64,000 bases of DNA from SIG299 sp964541485. Lineage in GTDB: Bacteria > Bacillota > Clostridia > Lachnospirales > Lachnospiraceae. The stretch spans positions 49,548-113,547 of the forward strand of contig CAZIQL010000003.1 in NCBI GenBank assembly GCA_964541485.1. Direction: 5' to 3'. The translations under genes were made by a program, and so were the position numbers. Shown piece after piece: positions 26,275-35,240 of the stretch. How positions within the stretch are numbered: position 1 is the first letter of the stretch; each line of letters opens with the position of its first letter. The notes beneath the pieces are model-generated. The model worked only from the letters and a program-made list of their open reading frames with translations. It was not told the origin of the DNA and did no database searches.

Positions 26275-28313
26275 CCTTGACTTTCGCACTTCACCCCATA
26301 CAGCGTAAGCTCATGGAGTGCTCTCGTTGCCTGAATGTATAAAATCTGTTTTTCGTACTCCGTGCAGGAATCCGCGTCCGGTGCATACGCCACATGCACA
26401 CTGTCAAACTCCAGACCCTTGGCTAGGTAGAATGTGGTAATCACAATGCCCTTTTCCATGCGGTTGCTCTCGGAAGTTAAGAGCGTCACCGGAAGCTTTT
26501 CCTTCAGAGCGAAGTACAAGTCTTCTGCCTGCTGTGCTGTGGTCGTGAGAATTGCCGTAGTGGCATAGTCATCCTTATGACCCTCACGCAATCTGTGAGC
26601 CATCTCTTCCACCATCTCACTCTCAGACTCCACTTTCACATATTCCGGTTCCTTCCCGTGCCGTTCAAACGCCTCTTCTCCGAGGATTCCCGCAATCCGG
26701 TTTGCAAAACGGGTAATCTCAACCGTAGAGCGGTAGCTCTTCTTTAACGTCAGAAGCTTTGCTTCCTTACCAAACACCTCACGACAAAGCGCCTGAGCAT
26801 CCGGTTTTCCCGGCTCTGCCTGCTGCTCCCTATCACCAAGGATGGTCATCGGACAGGAGAACAGCTTACTTAACAGCAGAAACTGCACGTAAGAATAATC
26901 CTGCATCTCATCCACCAGAAGATGTTGGATTCCATGCTTCTTTTCCGCTCCAAATAAAAGCTGCTTCAAATACAACATCGGATACACATCTTCATACGGA
27001 ATCGCCGATTTCTCTGTTGCAATTTCCTTTCTTCCGCTCTCTTCTAAAAATCTGTTATAAAGTACAAGCAAATCTGTCGTCTCATACAGTTTCTTAAACT
27101 TATCCAGAATCAGCTCGCGCTCTAACGGATCATATTCTTTCCCGGATAAGGTTTCCTCTTCATCCATCACATACTCCGCAATATGCTCCATTCTCTTTAA
27201 AATCGGAATGTCCGGAAACTTCTCATAAAACAGCACCCGGAGTTCCTGTTCGCTCCGGTATAGCTTCTTATAGGAGACCGGACGGAAGTTCATCAGCGAA
27301 TCCTCCAAGAAAAGCACAAACTCATTGAGCTCTGTCACGTAGTCCCTGCCCTGCTTTTCCTGCACACGCAGACGGTATTCCTCTGCCTCTTCCTCCGGAA
27401 GTGATAACAGCCGCTCCAGATACGTATACCGGTCCTCGGTATCTTTATATCGCTTTAACTCACGATATGCATACATATCAAGCGTCATCTCCAGAATGTT
27501 TTCCTCCCCAAGCTCCGGCAAAATATGTGAAATATACTCCGAGAACACCGGATTCGGCGACAAAATCAAAATCTGGTTGGCAGACAACTGCTTTCTGTGA
27601 TGATACAAAAGATACGCCACTCTGTGCAATGCTACCGAAGTCTTTCCGGAGCCGGCACTTCCCTGAATGACTAAAATCTTGTCCTTTTCATTCCGGATAA
27701 CCTCATTTTGCTCCTTCTGAATCGTGCTGACAATGCTTTTGAGTCTCGCATTCGCATTCATCGAAAGCTCCTTCTGCAACACCTCGTCATTGATAACAAT
27801 ATCACTGTCAATCGAATAAAGCAGCTTCCCGCCCTTTATCTTAAACTGATATTTCTTTAATAAATCTCCCTCTATTTCACCAACCGGTGCCAAAAACTTT
27901 GCCCTGCCAATGTCATAGTCATAAAAAAGACCCGAAATCGGTGCTCTCCAGTCGCAGACCAGTGGTGCCTCGCTCTTTAACGGTGAAAAATCCCCGATTC
28001 CGATGTAATAGGTCTCATCCTCCTCTTCCCCGTCATAACGAAATGTAATTGCGGCAAAATAAGGCGAATCCATCATCTTCTGATAACGGGCATACTTCTG
28101 TACCAGTTCTCTGTGTGCATCCGCCTCCTCGCGGAAGGTTCTGTCGTTATCATACTTCTCATAGCCCCATTCGTCGTACTCGGTATAGCTCTCCCAAAAA
28201 TACTCCTGCATTTTTGAAATTTCGGCACGGCGGAACTCCATCTTCTCCTCCAGTTCCTTTGCCGCCTTATCAAGCTTTTCCAACACCTTGTTTAAATACA
28301 CTTCATGGTTCAT
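26271..28313 (-). CDS. helD: HelD-like UvrD/Rep-family helicase
   Basis: About 680 residues from the ATG at 28313, which follows AAGGGGTTGGTGCGC. The N-terminal coiled coil (ELEEKMEFRRAEISK) is typical of HelD, the ATPase that reaches into RNA polymerase and recycles stalled complexes in Firmicutes. Motifs: Walker A QGSAGSGKTSVALHR, Walker B-type HLLVDEMQDYSYVQ, KKSYRST, and the late motif YLAKGLEFDSVHV. The acidic and WRAPI elements (CDWRAPISGLFYDYD) are also familiar from HelD. A DNA-repair helicase of the same superfamily remains possible. Confidence 0.87.
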   Translation of the reverse strand: MNHEVYLNKVLEKLDKAAKELEEKMEFRRAEISKMQEYFWESYTEYDEWGYEKYDNDRTFREEADAHRELVQKYARYQKMMDSPYFAAITFRYDGEEEDETYYIGIGDFSPLKSEAPLVCDWRAPISGLFYDYDIGRAKFLAPVGEIEGDLLKKYQFKIKGGKLLYSIDSDIVINDEVLQKELSMNANARLKSIVSTIQKEQNEVIRNEKDKILVIQGSAGSGKTSVALHRVAYLLYHHRKQLSANQILILSPNPVFSEYISHILPELGEENILEMTLDMYAYRELKRYKDTEDRYTYLERLLSLPEEEAEEYRLRVQEKQGRDYVTELNEFVLFLEDSLMNFRPVSYKKLYRSEQELRVLFYEKFPDIPILKRMEHIAEYVMDEEETLSGKEYDPLERELILDKFKKLYETTDLLVLYNRFLEESGRKEIATEKSAIPYEDVYPMLYLKQLLFGAEKKHGIQHLLVDEMQDYSYVQFLLLSKLFSCPMTILGDREQQAEPGKPDAQALCREVFGKEAKLLTLKKSYRSTVEITRFANRIAGILGEEAFERHGKEPEYVKVESESEMVEEMAHRLREGHKDDYATTAILTTTAQQAEDLYFALKEKLPVTLLTSESNRMEKGIVITTFYLAKGLEFDSVHVAYAPDADSCTEYEKQILYIQATRALHELTLYGVKCESQG

Positions 28314-28464
28314 GCGCACCAACCCCTTTTTCACGGTTTCCTAATACGAAACTCTATTCTCCCATAATATCACGGAGTAGTTCAGATTATACGTGGCAGC
28401 CCACAGAATAACAAGACTAGATTTTTCCATTAAAATGTGCTATACTCTTTATAGAAAAAAACAG

Positions 28465-28492
28465 TTGACATCTTTCAAAAAAGGATTATACT
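28465..28492 (+). promoter_or_regulatory. Sigma-A promoter of thiT
   Basis: -35 TTGACA (28465-28470), 16-nt spacer, -10 TATACT (28487-28492), placed about 8 nt before the TPP aptamer. Confidence 0.8.
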
Positions 28493-28499
28493 AAGTCTT

Positions 28500-28583
28500 G
28501 CTAGGGGCGCCATTTGCTGAGAAGCGGCTATGTTCCGCTGACCCTCATCACTTGATCCGGTTAGTACCGGCGTAAGGAAGCAG
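28500..28583 (+). promoter_or_regulatory. TPP riboswitch (THI element)
   Basis: The plus-strand sequence shows the conserved TPP-aptamer blocks: GGGG, CTGAGA (28517-28522), the ACCC block, the CTTGATCCGGTTAGTACCGG arm, and CGTAAGGAAGC. It precedes thiT and should shut expression when thiamine pyrophosphate is abundant. Confidence 0.95.
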
Positions 28584-28618
28584 AAAAACAGTTTCTTCAT
28601 ACGGATTCAAATTCATGG

Positions 28619-28653
28619 CCCCTCCTAAGCGTAATGTTAAGGAGGATTTTTTT
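28619..28653 (+). promoter_or_regulatory. Expression platform: hairpin hiding the thiT RBS
   Basis: CCTCCTAA (28621-28628) can pair with TTAAGGAGG (28637-28645), followed by ATTTTTTT. The right arm is the ribosome binding site of thiT (AAGGAGG, 8 nt before ATG). The same hairpin could act as a terminator or as a translation block when TPP binds. Confidence 0.7.
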
Positions 28654-29202
28654 ATGTCAAGAATCAAAACAAAGCAGATCGTGTTTTCCGCGGCTGCCAT
28701 CGCACTCGCCACAGTCATTTCTGTGGCAATCAAACTCCCAAGCCTGCCAAACGGCGGTTCCGTAACACTTTTCAGCATGCTCGTCATGTGCTTAATCGGT
28801 TACTGGTATGGTCCTGTCATCGGCCTTATTTCCGGTCTTGCCTACGGAATACTCCAGTTCATCACCGGTCCGTACGTCGTTCATCCTGCACAGGTACTGC
28901 TTGACTATCCGCTTGCCTTTGCAGCACTTGGATTATCCGGTTTCTTCCACAACAAGAAACATGGTCTGATTACCGGTTACCTTGCAGGTACCTTTGGCCG
29001 CTTCTTCTTCCACGAGGTTTCCGGTTTTATTTTCTACACCACTTATGTAGATACCTTTAAAGGCAACATGACTGCCATCTGGGTCTCCACCGCTTATAAC
29101 TTAAGCTACATACTGCCTGAGGTTGTTTTAACGCTTGTGCTTCTTGCAATTCCTGCAGTACGCAATGTACTGACACGAATTAAGATCATGGCAACCGAAT
29201 AA
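28654..29202 (+). CDS. thiT: Thiamine ECF transporter substrate-binding subunit ThiT
   Basis: A 182-residue membrane protein with six predicted transmembrane helices, the size of ECF S-components. It begins MSRIKTKQIVFSAAAIALA and has LPNGGSVTLFSMLVM and YGILQFITGPYVVHPAQVLLDYPLAF, a pattern I associate with ThiT. It binds thiamine and works with the shared EcfA/A'/T module, encoded elsewhere. The ATG at 28654 is chosen because of the perfect AAGGAGG. Control by the TPP riboswitch supports the assignment. Confidence 0.95.
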   Translation: MSRIKTKQIVFSAAAIALATVISVAIKLPSLPNGGSVTLFSMLVMCLIGYWYGPVIGLISGLAYGILQFITGPYVVHPAQVLLDYPLAFAALGLSGFFHNKKHGLITGYLAGTFGRFFFHEVSGFIFYTTYVDTFKGNMTAIWVSTAYNLSYILPEVVLTLVLLAIPAVRNVLTRIKIMATE

Positions 29203-29209
29203 ATACCTA

Positions 29210-29242
29210 AAACCCGGAAGCCACAATGACTCCCGGGTTTTT
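29210..29242 (+). terminator. Intrinsic terminator of thiT
   Basis: AAACCCGG pairs with CCGGGTTT, followed by TTATTT. It lies 8 nt after the thiT stop and separates it from the convergent chemotaxis gene. Confidence 0.8.
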
Positions 29243-29256
29243 ATTTCACCAGTTAT

Positions 29257-30780
29257 TTATACCATATCCTGATACTTTGCCAGTCTTAAAATGAGTTCCT
29301 TCATCTGCGCAATCTTTTCTGCCGCTTCACGCATCTGGAGTACATTACCATCACTCAGTTCGCTTACCTGCTGCGTATTGGCAGTCACCTCTTCACTGAC
29401 TGCGGAAAGCTGTTCGATACTCTCTACAATCTTATTGTTTGCCTCCTTCAAGCGGCTGATTTCTTCATCCAGATCCTTTGCCTTTCCGGAAGCCACCTGG
29501 GACTGTACCCGTACTTCTTCAAATGCTTCTGCATTCTGTACAATTAAGTTCTTCTGCTCAGCAGTTGCACCTACTGACTTATCTACCAGCGCAGCGGCAT
29601 TTTCTGCTTCTGCGGTAAGCTCCGAAGTAATGGAAGCAATCTGTTCCGTGGACTGCTTGGTCTGTTCTGCCAGCTGTCTGATTTGATCTGCCACTACTGC
29701 AAAACCGCGTCCGGCTTCCCCTGCACGCGCACTTTCAATCGAAGCATTCAGCGCAAGTAAATTGGTCTGGTTCGAAATAGAGAAAATCACCTGTGTAATG
29801 TTGGTTACTGCCGCTACCTTTTCCTTTAACTGCCGCATGGATGCCGCAAGCTCTGCTGCAGAAACTTCAATCTGCTCTGACTGTACTTTCATTTCCTCCA
29901 TACGCTTGGTGCTCTCTTCTGCCTGCTTTGCAGAATTTGCAGCCACATCTGCCATGGTCGTAGCATTTTCATCCGTCACTTCAATGGCTGAGCTGATGTT
30001 TTCTGTCATCACTGTCTGTTCCTGAATGCTGTCGGCAGTACTCATGGTTCCTGTGGTAATCTCCTGCAAGGACTGGTGAATCACTTCATTGGACGCGCTC
30101 ACCTGTTCCATCAGATTTGCAACGGTCTCAATCTCTGTCTGAGCCACTTCCACAATTTCCATAATGTCATCCAGCATATTCTTCTGAACTGTCTGGTCAT
30201 CCTGCATGGTATGCATCATATCATGTTCAAAGTCCTTGTGTGCCGTTGCGGAAATCAGGAAGAAAGCAAAACACATAATCGTTGTCAGAATCATCGGAAC
30301 CTCATTTCCCATGCTGTCCACACCGCCAATGACAAATCCGCTGATCATACGTACCGACATTACAACGATACCTGTGCTTCCGACAATCCGGTTAAATTTC
30401 TTATCCGAATATAAAATCATACAATACAGCATAGGAAGTGCATACATAACTACATAATCCGAACCACCGGAAAGATTCATCCATGCATAAATTCCCATAA
30501 ACAGCACATTTGCGACAAGACGGAAGTTTTCCGATGCCCGGTTTCTCATATATGTAATCCAGTTAAGCGGAATGCCGATACAAAGCAAAACAAGCGGCGG
30601 ACCAATCACTATCATCTTTAAATTGGACCCTGTAACAATCTGCAGAACAAATGCCAAAAGCAAATAGCCCTCTATAATTGTCATGCTGATTAACACACTT
30701 TTATTGGTTTTTGCCACACGCGCCTTTCTGTCACTGTAACGGCGCTGCTTTATTTGTGCAGCCTCATTTCCCTTTAACAT
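29257..30780 (-). CDS. Methyl-accepting chemotaxis protein with multi-helix membrane sensor
   Basis: The 507-residue product starts at 30780 after AAAGGAGG. About 5-6 transmembrane helices occupy residues 20-190, with only short loops, so it lacks the usual periplasmic sensor domain and no clear HAMP domain is seen. The cytosolic part is a long coiled coil with the signalling hairpin (SNQTNLLALNASIESARAGE and GRGFAVVADQIRQLAEQT). It should signal to CheA/CheW for motility. The sensor part may detect a hydrophobic or intracellular cue, or membrane energy state; this is inference. Confidence 0.9.
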   Translation of the reverse strand: MLKGNEAAQIKQRRYSDRKARVAKTNKSVLISMTIIEGYLLLAFVLQIVTGSNLKMIVIGPPLVLLCIGIPLNWITYMRNRASENFRLVANVLFMGIYAWMNLSGGSDYVVMYALPMLYCMILYSDKKFNRIVGSTGIVVMSVRMISGFVIGGVDSMGNEVPMILTTIMCFAFFLISATAHKDFEHDMMHTMQDDQTVQKNMLDDIMEIVEVAQTEIETVANLMEQVSASNEVIHQSLQEITTGTMSTADSIQEQTVMTENISSAIEVTDENATTMADVAANSAKQAEESTKRMEEMKVQSEQIEVSAAELAASMRQLKEKVAAVTNITQVIFSISNQTNLLALNASIESARAGEAGRGFAVVADQIRQLAEQTKQSTEQIASITSELTAEAENAAALVDKSVGATAEQKNLIVQNAEAFEEVRVQSQVASGKAKDLDEEISRLKEANNKIVESIEQLSAVSEEVTANTQQVSELSDGNVLQMREAAEKIAQMKELILRLAKYQDMV

Positions 30781-30917
30781 AAAAATACCTCCTTTATTTG
30801 GCTTCCGATCACTTTCAAAACACCTTTTTTTCATTATACACCCTGTCCCTTGATTTTGCCACATAAATTTTCTGACTTTTCTCGATTTCTTTTTAGAATT
30901 TCTGACTCTTTGTTCAT

Positions 30918-30956
30918 AAAAAAATCCGGCAAAGCATATCCCTCTGCCGGATTTTT
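30918..30956 (-). terminator. Bidirectional terminator after the esterase lipoprotein gene
   Basis: AAAATCCGGCA (30921-30931) pairs with TGCCGGATTTT (30945-30955), an 11-bp perfect stem with T-runs on both strands. It ends the GH115/esterase operon. Confidence 0.85.
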
Positions 30957-30962
30957 AACCTC

Positions 30963-32282
30963 TTACTCTGTATAACCAATCGATAGGATTGTGAACTCCC
31001 TATCCTCCTGCCCTTCCTTCATACGGATTTCTATCGTATGCTCTGTTGCTTCCTTCTCATCAATGATTAAAACTGTATTGCAATTGTTCCAGCCACCTGA
31101 GGAATATCCGTTCAGCGTCATTACGAGCTTTCCGTCCACATAAATTTCTGCTTCTCCAAATGTTTTACTGCTTGCGGTCTTATAATTGAGAAGCATATTT
31201 TTGCAGGTCAGTGTCAATGTAAAACTTTCATTTCCTACCGTTTTATCATGCATCCAGTTGTCCGGGAAAGACTTTTCATACTTTAATCCGATTCCCTGAA
31301 CTGCCGTATCTATCGCACTGAAACTGCCAACAGACAAAACCACATCCTCCTGGTCCTTTGCAAGCATGGTCACATGCTCAAAATCCAGGGAATTTTTGCT
31401 CTTTTCAGGCACTGCATTCCTCTCATCCGTTTCCTCTGCATCCACCGTTTCAAACAGATGCATCAGACAATCTGCCATAATCTGATGTCCGTAGCTGGTC
31501 GGATGATATTCATCAGCAAAAAACTTCGTATCCGTCAGATTTCCATCCTGAAACGGTTGTACGATGGCATCCTTAATGCTCACCATCGGAAGTTCATAGT
31601 GATCACCAATCGGAATATAACTGTCCTGCATGTTCCACTTTGTTTTAAACACCGCAAACAACAGCACAACCGCCGCATCATTTTCCTGTGACAGCGTCTG
31701 ATGAATCAGGCTTTCATATGCTCTTCTGTTTGTCACTTCTCCATAGTCATTCACAGCAAACTCAATAATCAGCAAATCCGGCTCCGCACCAAGCTTATCA
31801 AGTACATGAGACTGATAACGCAGCACACCAAGAGAAGACGGTGTACCGCTTAAGCCCGCATTCACAAAATGAATGTTGTTTCCGGTTCCGTATGCTTTTT
31901 CAAATGCCTTTTTAAAAAGATACGCATAACCATTTCCGTAACCACCGGATGCTCCTGCACCTTCTGTTACGGAACCACCGATTGTCGCAATATAAACCGG
32001 CTCGCCGTTTCTTGCTTTTTCGATTACTTTTTTAAGACGGGCATTATTTCCGGTTGATACTAAAGAATCCTCTAACATTGCTGCAATCCAATCGGTCTCA
32101 GGCGTTGGTGTCGGTGTCAAGGTCTCCTGTGGAATATTGGTTGGTGTTGCGGGCACCTCCGTTGGTTCCACCGTAGCTGTCGGTGCATCGGTAGGTGTTG
32201 TACCCGCTTCGTTCTCCGGTCCGGCACAGGCTGCAAACAACAGTAGCCCTGCCGCCAAAAGCACGTATCTTATCTTTCTCAT
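30963..32282 (-). CDS. SGNH-type esterase lipoprotein (probable xylan deacetylase)
   Basis: About 439 residues from the ATG at 32282 (GGGGGG 7 nt upstream). A signal peptide with lipobox LLFAAC is followed by a PT-rich linker of about 45 residues. The SGNH hydrolase domain has block I IGGSVTEGAGA, block II AGLSGTPSS, block III FAVNDYGE and block V DEYHPTSYGH, with the Ser, Asn and Asp/His residues of the catalytic set. The C-terminal 130 residues form a beta-sandwich (FGEAEIYVDGKLV). It is likely an outside-facing acetyl esterase on xylan. It follows GH115 by 35 nt and is paralogous to the cytosolic esterase at 61744-63462. Confidence 0.85.
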   Translation of the reverse strand: MRKIRYVLLAAGLLLFAACAGPENEAGTTPTDAPTATVEPTEVPATPTNIPQETLTPTPTPETDWIAAMLEDSLVSTGNNARLKKVIEKARNGEPVYIATIGGSVTEGAGASGGYGNGYAYLFKKAFEKAYGTGNNIHFVNAGLSGTPSSLGVLRYQSHVLDKLGAEPDLLIIEFAVNDYGEVTNRRAYESLIHQTLSQENDAAVVLLFAVFKTKWNMQDSYIPIGDHYELPMVSIKDAIVQPFQDGNLTDTKFFADEYHPTSYGHQIMADCLMHLFETVDAEETDERNAVPEKSKNSLDFEHVTMLAKDQEDVVLSVGSFSAIDTAVQGIGLKYEKSFPDNWMHDKTVGNESFTLTLTCKNMLLNYKTASSKTFGEAEIYVDGKLVMTLNGYSSGGWNNCNTVLIIDEKEATEHTIEIRMKEGQEDREFTILSIGYTE

Positions 32283-32316
32283 TCTCATTCCCCCCATTTT
32301 GGTTTTCTCTGTCACT

Positions 32317-34992
32317 TTAAATTATATCACTTTCCTGTGGCCCCAGATAGGACTCCGGTAAAGCTCCCCGGTAAATGACCATCTTTTGTAACACTACACC
32401 TGCATCTACTCCGTAAAACTTAAGTGTATGTAATCCCGCCGTTAACGTCATCTCCGATTCGCAAATGTGTGCATTGATTTCCACCGCATGGCACCACCGC
32501 CATTCATAACAATCTCCTGCCACATATCCTTCTGGCAGTGCATTTACAACAATATCCTCGTTATCATCCACACGGATACCGTAGCGGAGCTCCACCTTGT
32601 CTCCATCCAGATGATTGCTCGGTGCCAGATAAACACGCACCCGGTACTGCGCCTCCTCTTCTACAAAGAAAGTATACGCCGCATACGGCAGTCTCTCCAG
32701 CGATTTCCCTGTTTCATACTGTGCCGCAATTTCCATCGTCACCGGATATACCTTGATGGAAGAATCATATCTTCCGTAATTCGGAATCACCCGGAAACCC
32801 GCATATCTTCCATCCGAGAGTCCCATTCCTGCCGCTGCCGTATACGCATGAGGCATCATGGAAACAATGCCATTGTTCTCCACATAGGTTCCTGCCGGCA
32901 AATCCTGATTCCAAAGGCGGCATCCTTTTTCTTCTCTCTTCCGGGAAGCAAGAATTTCTGAAACCAGTTCTTCCTTACTCTGCTCACAGTGCACGCCTTC
33001 TAATCTGACCGGCACCGGTGGCGCTGCGTTTTCTGCATTCCATGTCACATACCCAAGATGTGTCTGGCTCATCATTTTGTTCCACTTGCCACCCGACATT
33101 TCTTCGTTATAATGCCTCATCAGCTCCCGGTCTTTTGCAACTGCTTCCTCTGTCAGGTCAGCAAATCCGTTTGTCCTTGCGTCCGCGCTTTTTGCATAGT
33201 ACCGGTTATATGCCGAATAAATGTAAATCTCAACAACATTGGCAGATGCTACTGCCGGATAATACACCAGCTGTTCATAGGCATCCTGTAATTCCTTTGG
33301 AATTTCTGTCCGACATTCCTCAGCCAGCTTTATCAGATGTTCTGCCCGGCCAAGCATGTCTGCTGCTTCGCAGTAGTTCGTGGTACTATAAATGTGCTCT
33401 CTCATATACTCCGGTTTGCAGATAGCATTCAGCTTTGAATAACCGGACAACACCTCTGCAATCTTTTCCTGTACCTCTTTTTTTACACCATAGGAAAACT
33501 GCTGTCTGACAAACTTAAGATAATATTCTCCCGGAGCAATGGTTCCGTCAGTTCCGTAGGTTGCAAAATCGTACGCAAGATCCATGTAATAGGAAATCTG
33601 CATTTCCATCGGTTTTAAGTCGCCTACATTGACAATCCAGATATCCCTGACACCACAATCATATGTCTCCGACAGCTGTTCCCACGTTTTTTCCAGCTGC
33701 ATGACATTCAGCCACATATATCCTCGTGGTCCGCCGTTATAATCAAAATGGTAGTACATTCCCCAACCATTCTTACGTTTTTTCAGACTTTCCGTTACCG
33801 GAAGAGAGCGTACATTGCCATAATTGTCTTCACAAAGCATAATCACGACATCATCCAATGGTGATGACCCGTCTTCCAGACGCCAGTCCTTTAAGCCCGG
33901 TTCAAATTTTCCGGTAGTCTCGTCCATGCCACCGTTCCAGTACTTCTCCACTTCCTTGTAAACAACCAGCATCTTTGGCGCAGCTTTAAGCCCTGCTTCC
34001 TCTAACATCTTCTTCTGTGTCAGAATGATATCCTTTAACAAATCAATATTGTACTTAATTGACCCAGCCAGAGGAGAATCTGCTTCACCTCTCATACCGA
34101 TGGTAATCACACTTTCATATGGCTTGTTTCTGTCAATACCATCCTGCCAGAACTGTGAAATACCTTCGCGGTTCACTGCAAAATCCCAATTATATTTGTC
34201 CGTATATCTGGTATAAAGATGTCGCCACTCTTCTCCCGCACGGCACATCGGTTCATGGTGGGAGGTTCCCATCACAACACCATACGCATCTGCCCATTTG
34301 ATGTTATCCTGCGGATGCTCTTTGCCTTCCTCCGAAAAAATATTGCCCCACATGGCCGGCCACAGATAATTTCCCTTTAATCTCAAAATCAGTTCAAACA
34401 CATGACGATACATTTCATCATTGAGTGCCCCGAATTTTCCGTATGCCCATCCGGTAAAGGACGGTGATTCATCATTGATAAAAATTCCTCTGTATTTGAC
34501 CGACGGCTCTTTCGATACCATCGTTAATTCTTCTTCCGAAAGTATAAGCGATTCCTTTTTCTCCGGAGCTACATCTGCAAACCATACCCACGGACTGACA
34601 CCGATAAGCTCAGACATTTTGTATATACCATAAATACAGCCTCTCTTGTCACTTCCCGCAATCAAGAGGCACTGTCCGTTTTCGTATTTCGTAAGCTTTG
34701 TGGTATAGCATTCCCACTTGCCTGCAATGCAGGTCAGGTCAAATCCGTCCAATACAGCCTCTGCCGCAAGCGGATTTTCCTGCATCGTCCCAACCGCAAT
34801 TACATCACCGGAAAGCAATTTTCTCTCCGTCACAATTTCCGGGCGTCTTCCCGTTACCCGGAACACATCCTCTGCAAAGCTTTCTGCCGCAATCCGAATT
34901 CCGTCATACGAAGAATCCTGCGGATTCAAATAAATCTGTGCTGCCTTTTCCCCAACCAACGAAAAATATGTATGCATTTTATCTGCCCCCAT
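32317..34992 (-). CDS. GH115 xylan alpha-1,2-glucuronidase
   Basis: An 891-residue protein without signal peptide. The central region YRGIFINDESPSFTGW, LKGNYLWPAMWGN and GTSHHEPMCRAGEEW is characteristic of GH115, which removes (methyl)glucuronic acid from internal and terminal xylose units of xylan. The C-terminal part forms beta-sandwich domains. An alternative ATG at 34977 also has a good purine-rich site upstream. It is the first gene of an operon with a secreted SGNH esterase and is transcribed divergently from an AraC regulator. Cytosolic location implies it acts on imported oligosaccharides. Confidence 0.9.
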   Translation of the reverse strand: MGADKMHTYFSLVGEKAAQIYLNPQDSSYDGIRIAAESFAEDVFRVTGRRPEIVTERKLLSGDVIAVGTMQENPLAAEAVLDGFDLTCIAGKWECYTTKLTKYENGQCLLIAGSDKRGCIYGIYKMSELIGVSPWVWFADVAPEKKESLILSEEELTMVSKEPSVKYRGIFINDESPSFTGWAYGKFGALNDEMYRHVFELILRLKGNYLWPAMWGNIFSEEGKEHPQDNIKWADAYGVVMGTSHHEPMCRAGEEWRHLYTRYTDKYNWDFAVNREGISQFWQDGIDRNKPYESVITIGMRGEADSPLAGSIKYNIDLLKDIILTQKKMLEEAGLKAAPKMLVVYKEVEKYWNGGMDETTGKFEPGLKDWRLEDGSSPLDDVVIMLCEDNYGNVRSLPVTESLKKRKNGWGMYYHFDYNGGPRGYMWLNVMQLEKTWEQLSETYDCGVRDIWIVNVGDLKPMEMQISYYMDLAYDFATYGTDGTIAPGEYYLKFVRQQFSYGVKKEVQEKIAEVLSGYSKLNAICKPEYMREHIYSTTNYCEAADMLGRAEHLIKLAEECRTEIPKELQDAYEQLVYYPAVASANVVEIYIYSAYNRYYAKSADARTNGFADLTEEAVAKDRELMRHYNEEMSGGKWNKMMSQTHLGYVTWNAENAAPPVPVRLEGVHCEQSKEELVSEILASRKREEKGCRLWNQDLPAGTYVENNGIVSMMPHAYTAAAGMGLSDGRYAGFRVIPNYGRYDSSIKVYPVTMEIAAQYETGKSLERLPYAAYTFFVEEEAQYRVRVYLAPSNHLDGDKVELRYGIRVDDNEDIVVNALPEGYVAGDCYEWRWCHAVEINAHICESEMTLTAGLHTLKFYGVDAGVVLQKMVIYRGALPESYLGPQESDII

Positions 34993-35013
34993 TCTATTTT
35001 TCCTTCTGTTTTT

Positions 35014-35042
35014 ATACTATCTGATTCTTCCTATTTTGCCAA
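35014..35042 (-). promoter_or_regulatory. Promoter of the GH115/esterase operon
   Basis: -35 TTGGCA (35042-35037), 17-nt spacer, -10 TAGTAT (35019-35014). It lies 20-30 nt upstream of the start codon. Confidence 0.7.
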
Positions 35043-35061
35043 CCATCTATTGCTATTTATC

Positions 35062-35080
35062 AATCAACTTTTGCTTGATT
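35062..35080. promoter_or_regulatory. Inverted repeat between divergent promoters, possible operator
   Basis: AATCAA (35062-35067) and TTGATT (35075-35080) form a 19-bp dyad with a 7-nt centre. It sits about 20 nt upstream of the GH115 -35 box and 44 nt upstream of the araC-type -35 box. Binding by the AraC-type regulator is an inference. Confidence 0.45.
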
Positions 35081-35123
35081 ATTGCTTTTCTCATTTTCCC
35101 TTTGTTTCTCCATAAAAATCCTG

Positions 35124-35152
35124 TTTACAAGAGGTTTTTTATGTGTTAACAT
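35124..35152 (+). promoter_or_regulatory. Promoter of the AraC-type regulator
   Basis: -35 TTTACA (35124-35129), 17-nt spacer, -10 TAACAT (35147-35152). The transcript would have an untranslated leader of about 80 nt before the ATG at 35241. Confidence 0.6.
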
Positions 35153-35240
35153 GAAAAGAGAAAGTGTTATTTACTGCTCAAATAATTCGTACAATTTCGC
35201 ATTTTTTGGGCATGCAATGTTTACCATTAGGAGGGATTTC

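Noticed and set aside
35082..35240. N-terminal extension of the AraC regulator
   Set aside because: The extension covers the promoter and leader, and a perfect AGGAGGG precedes the ATG at 35241.
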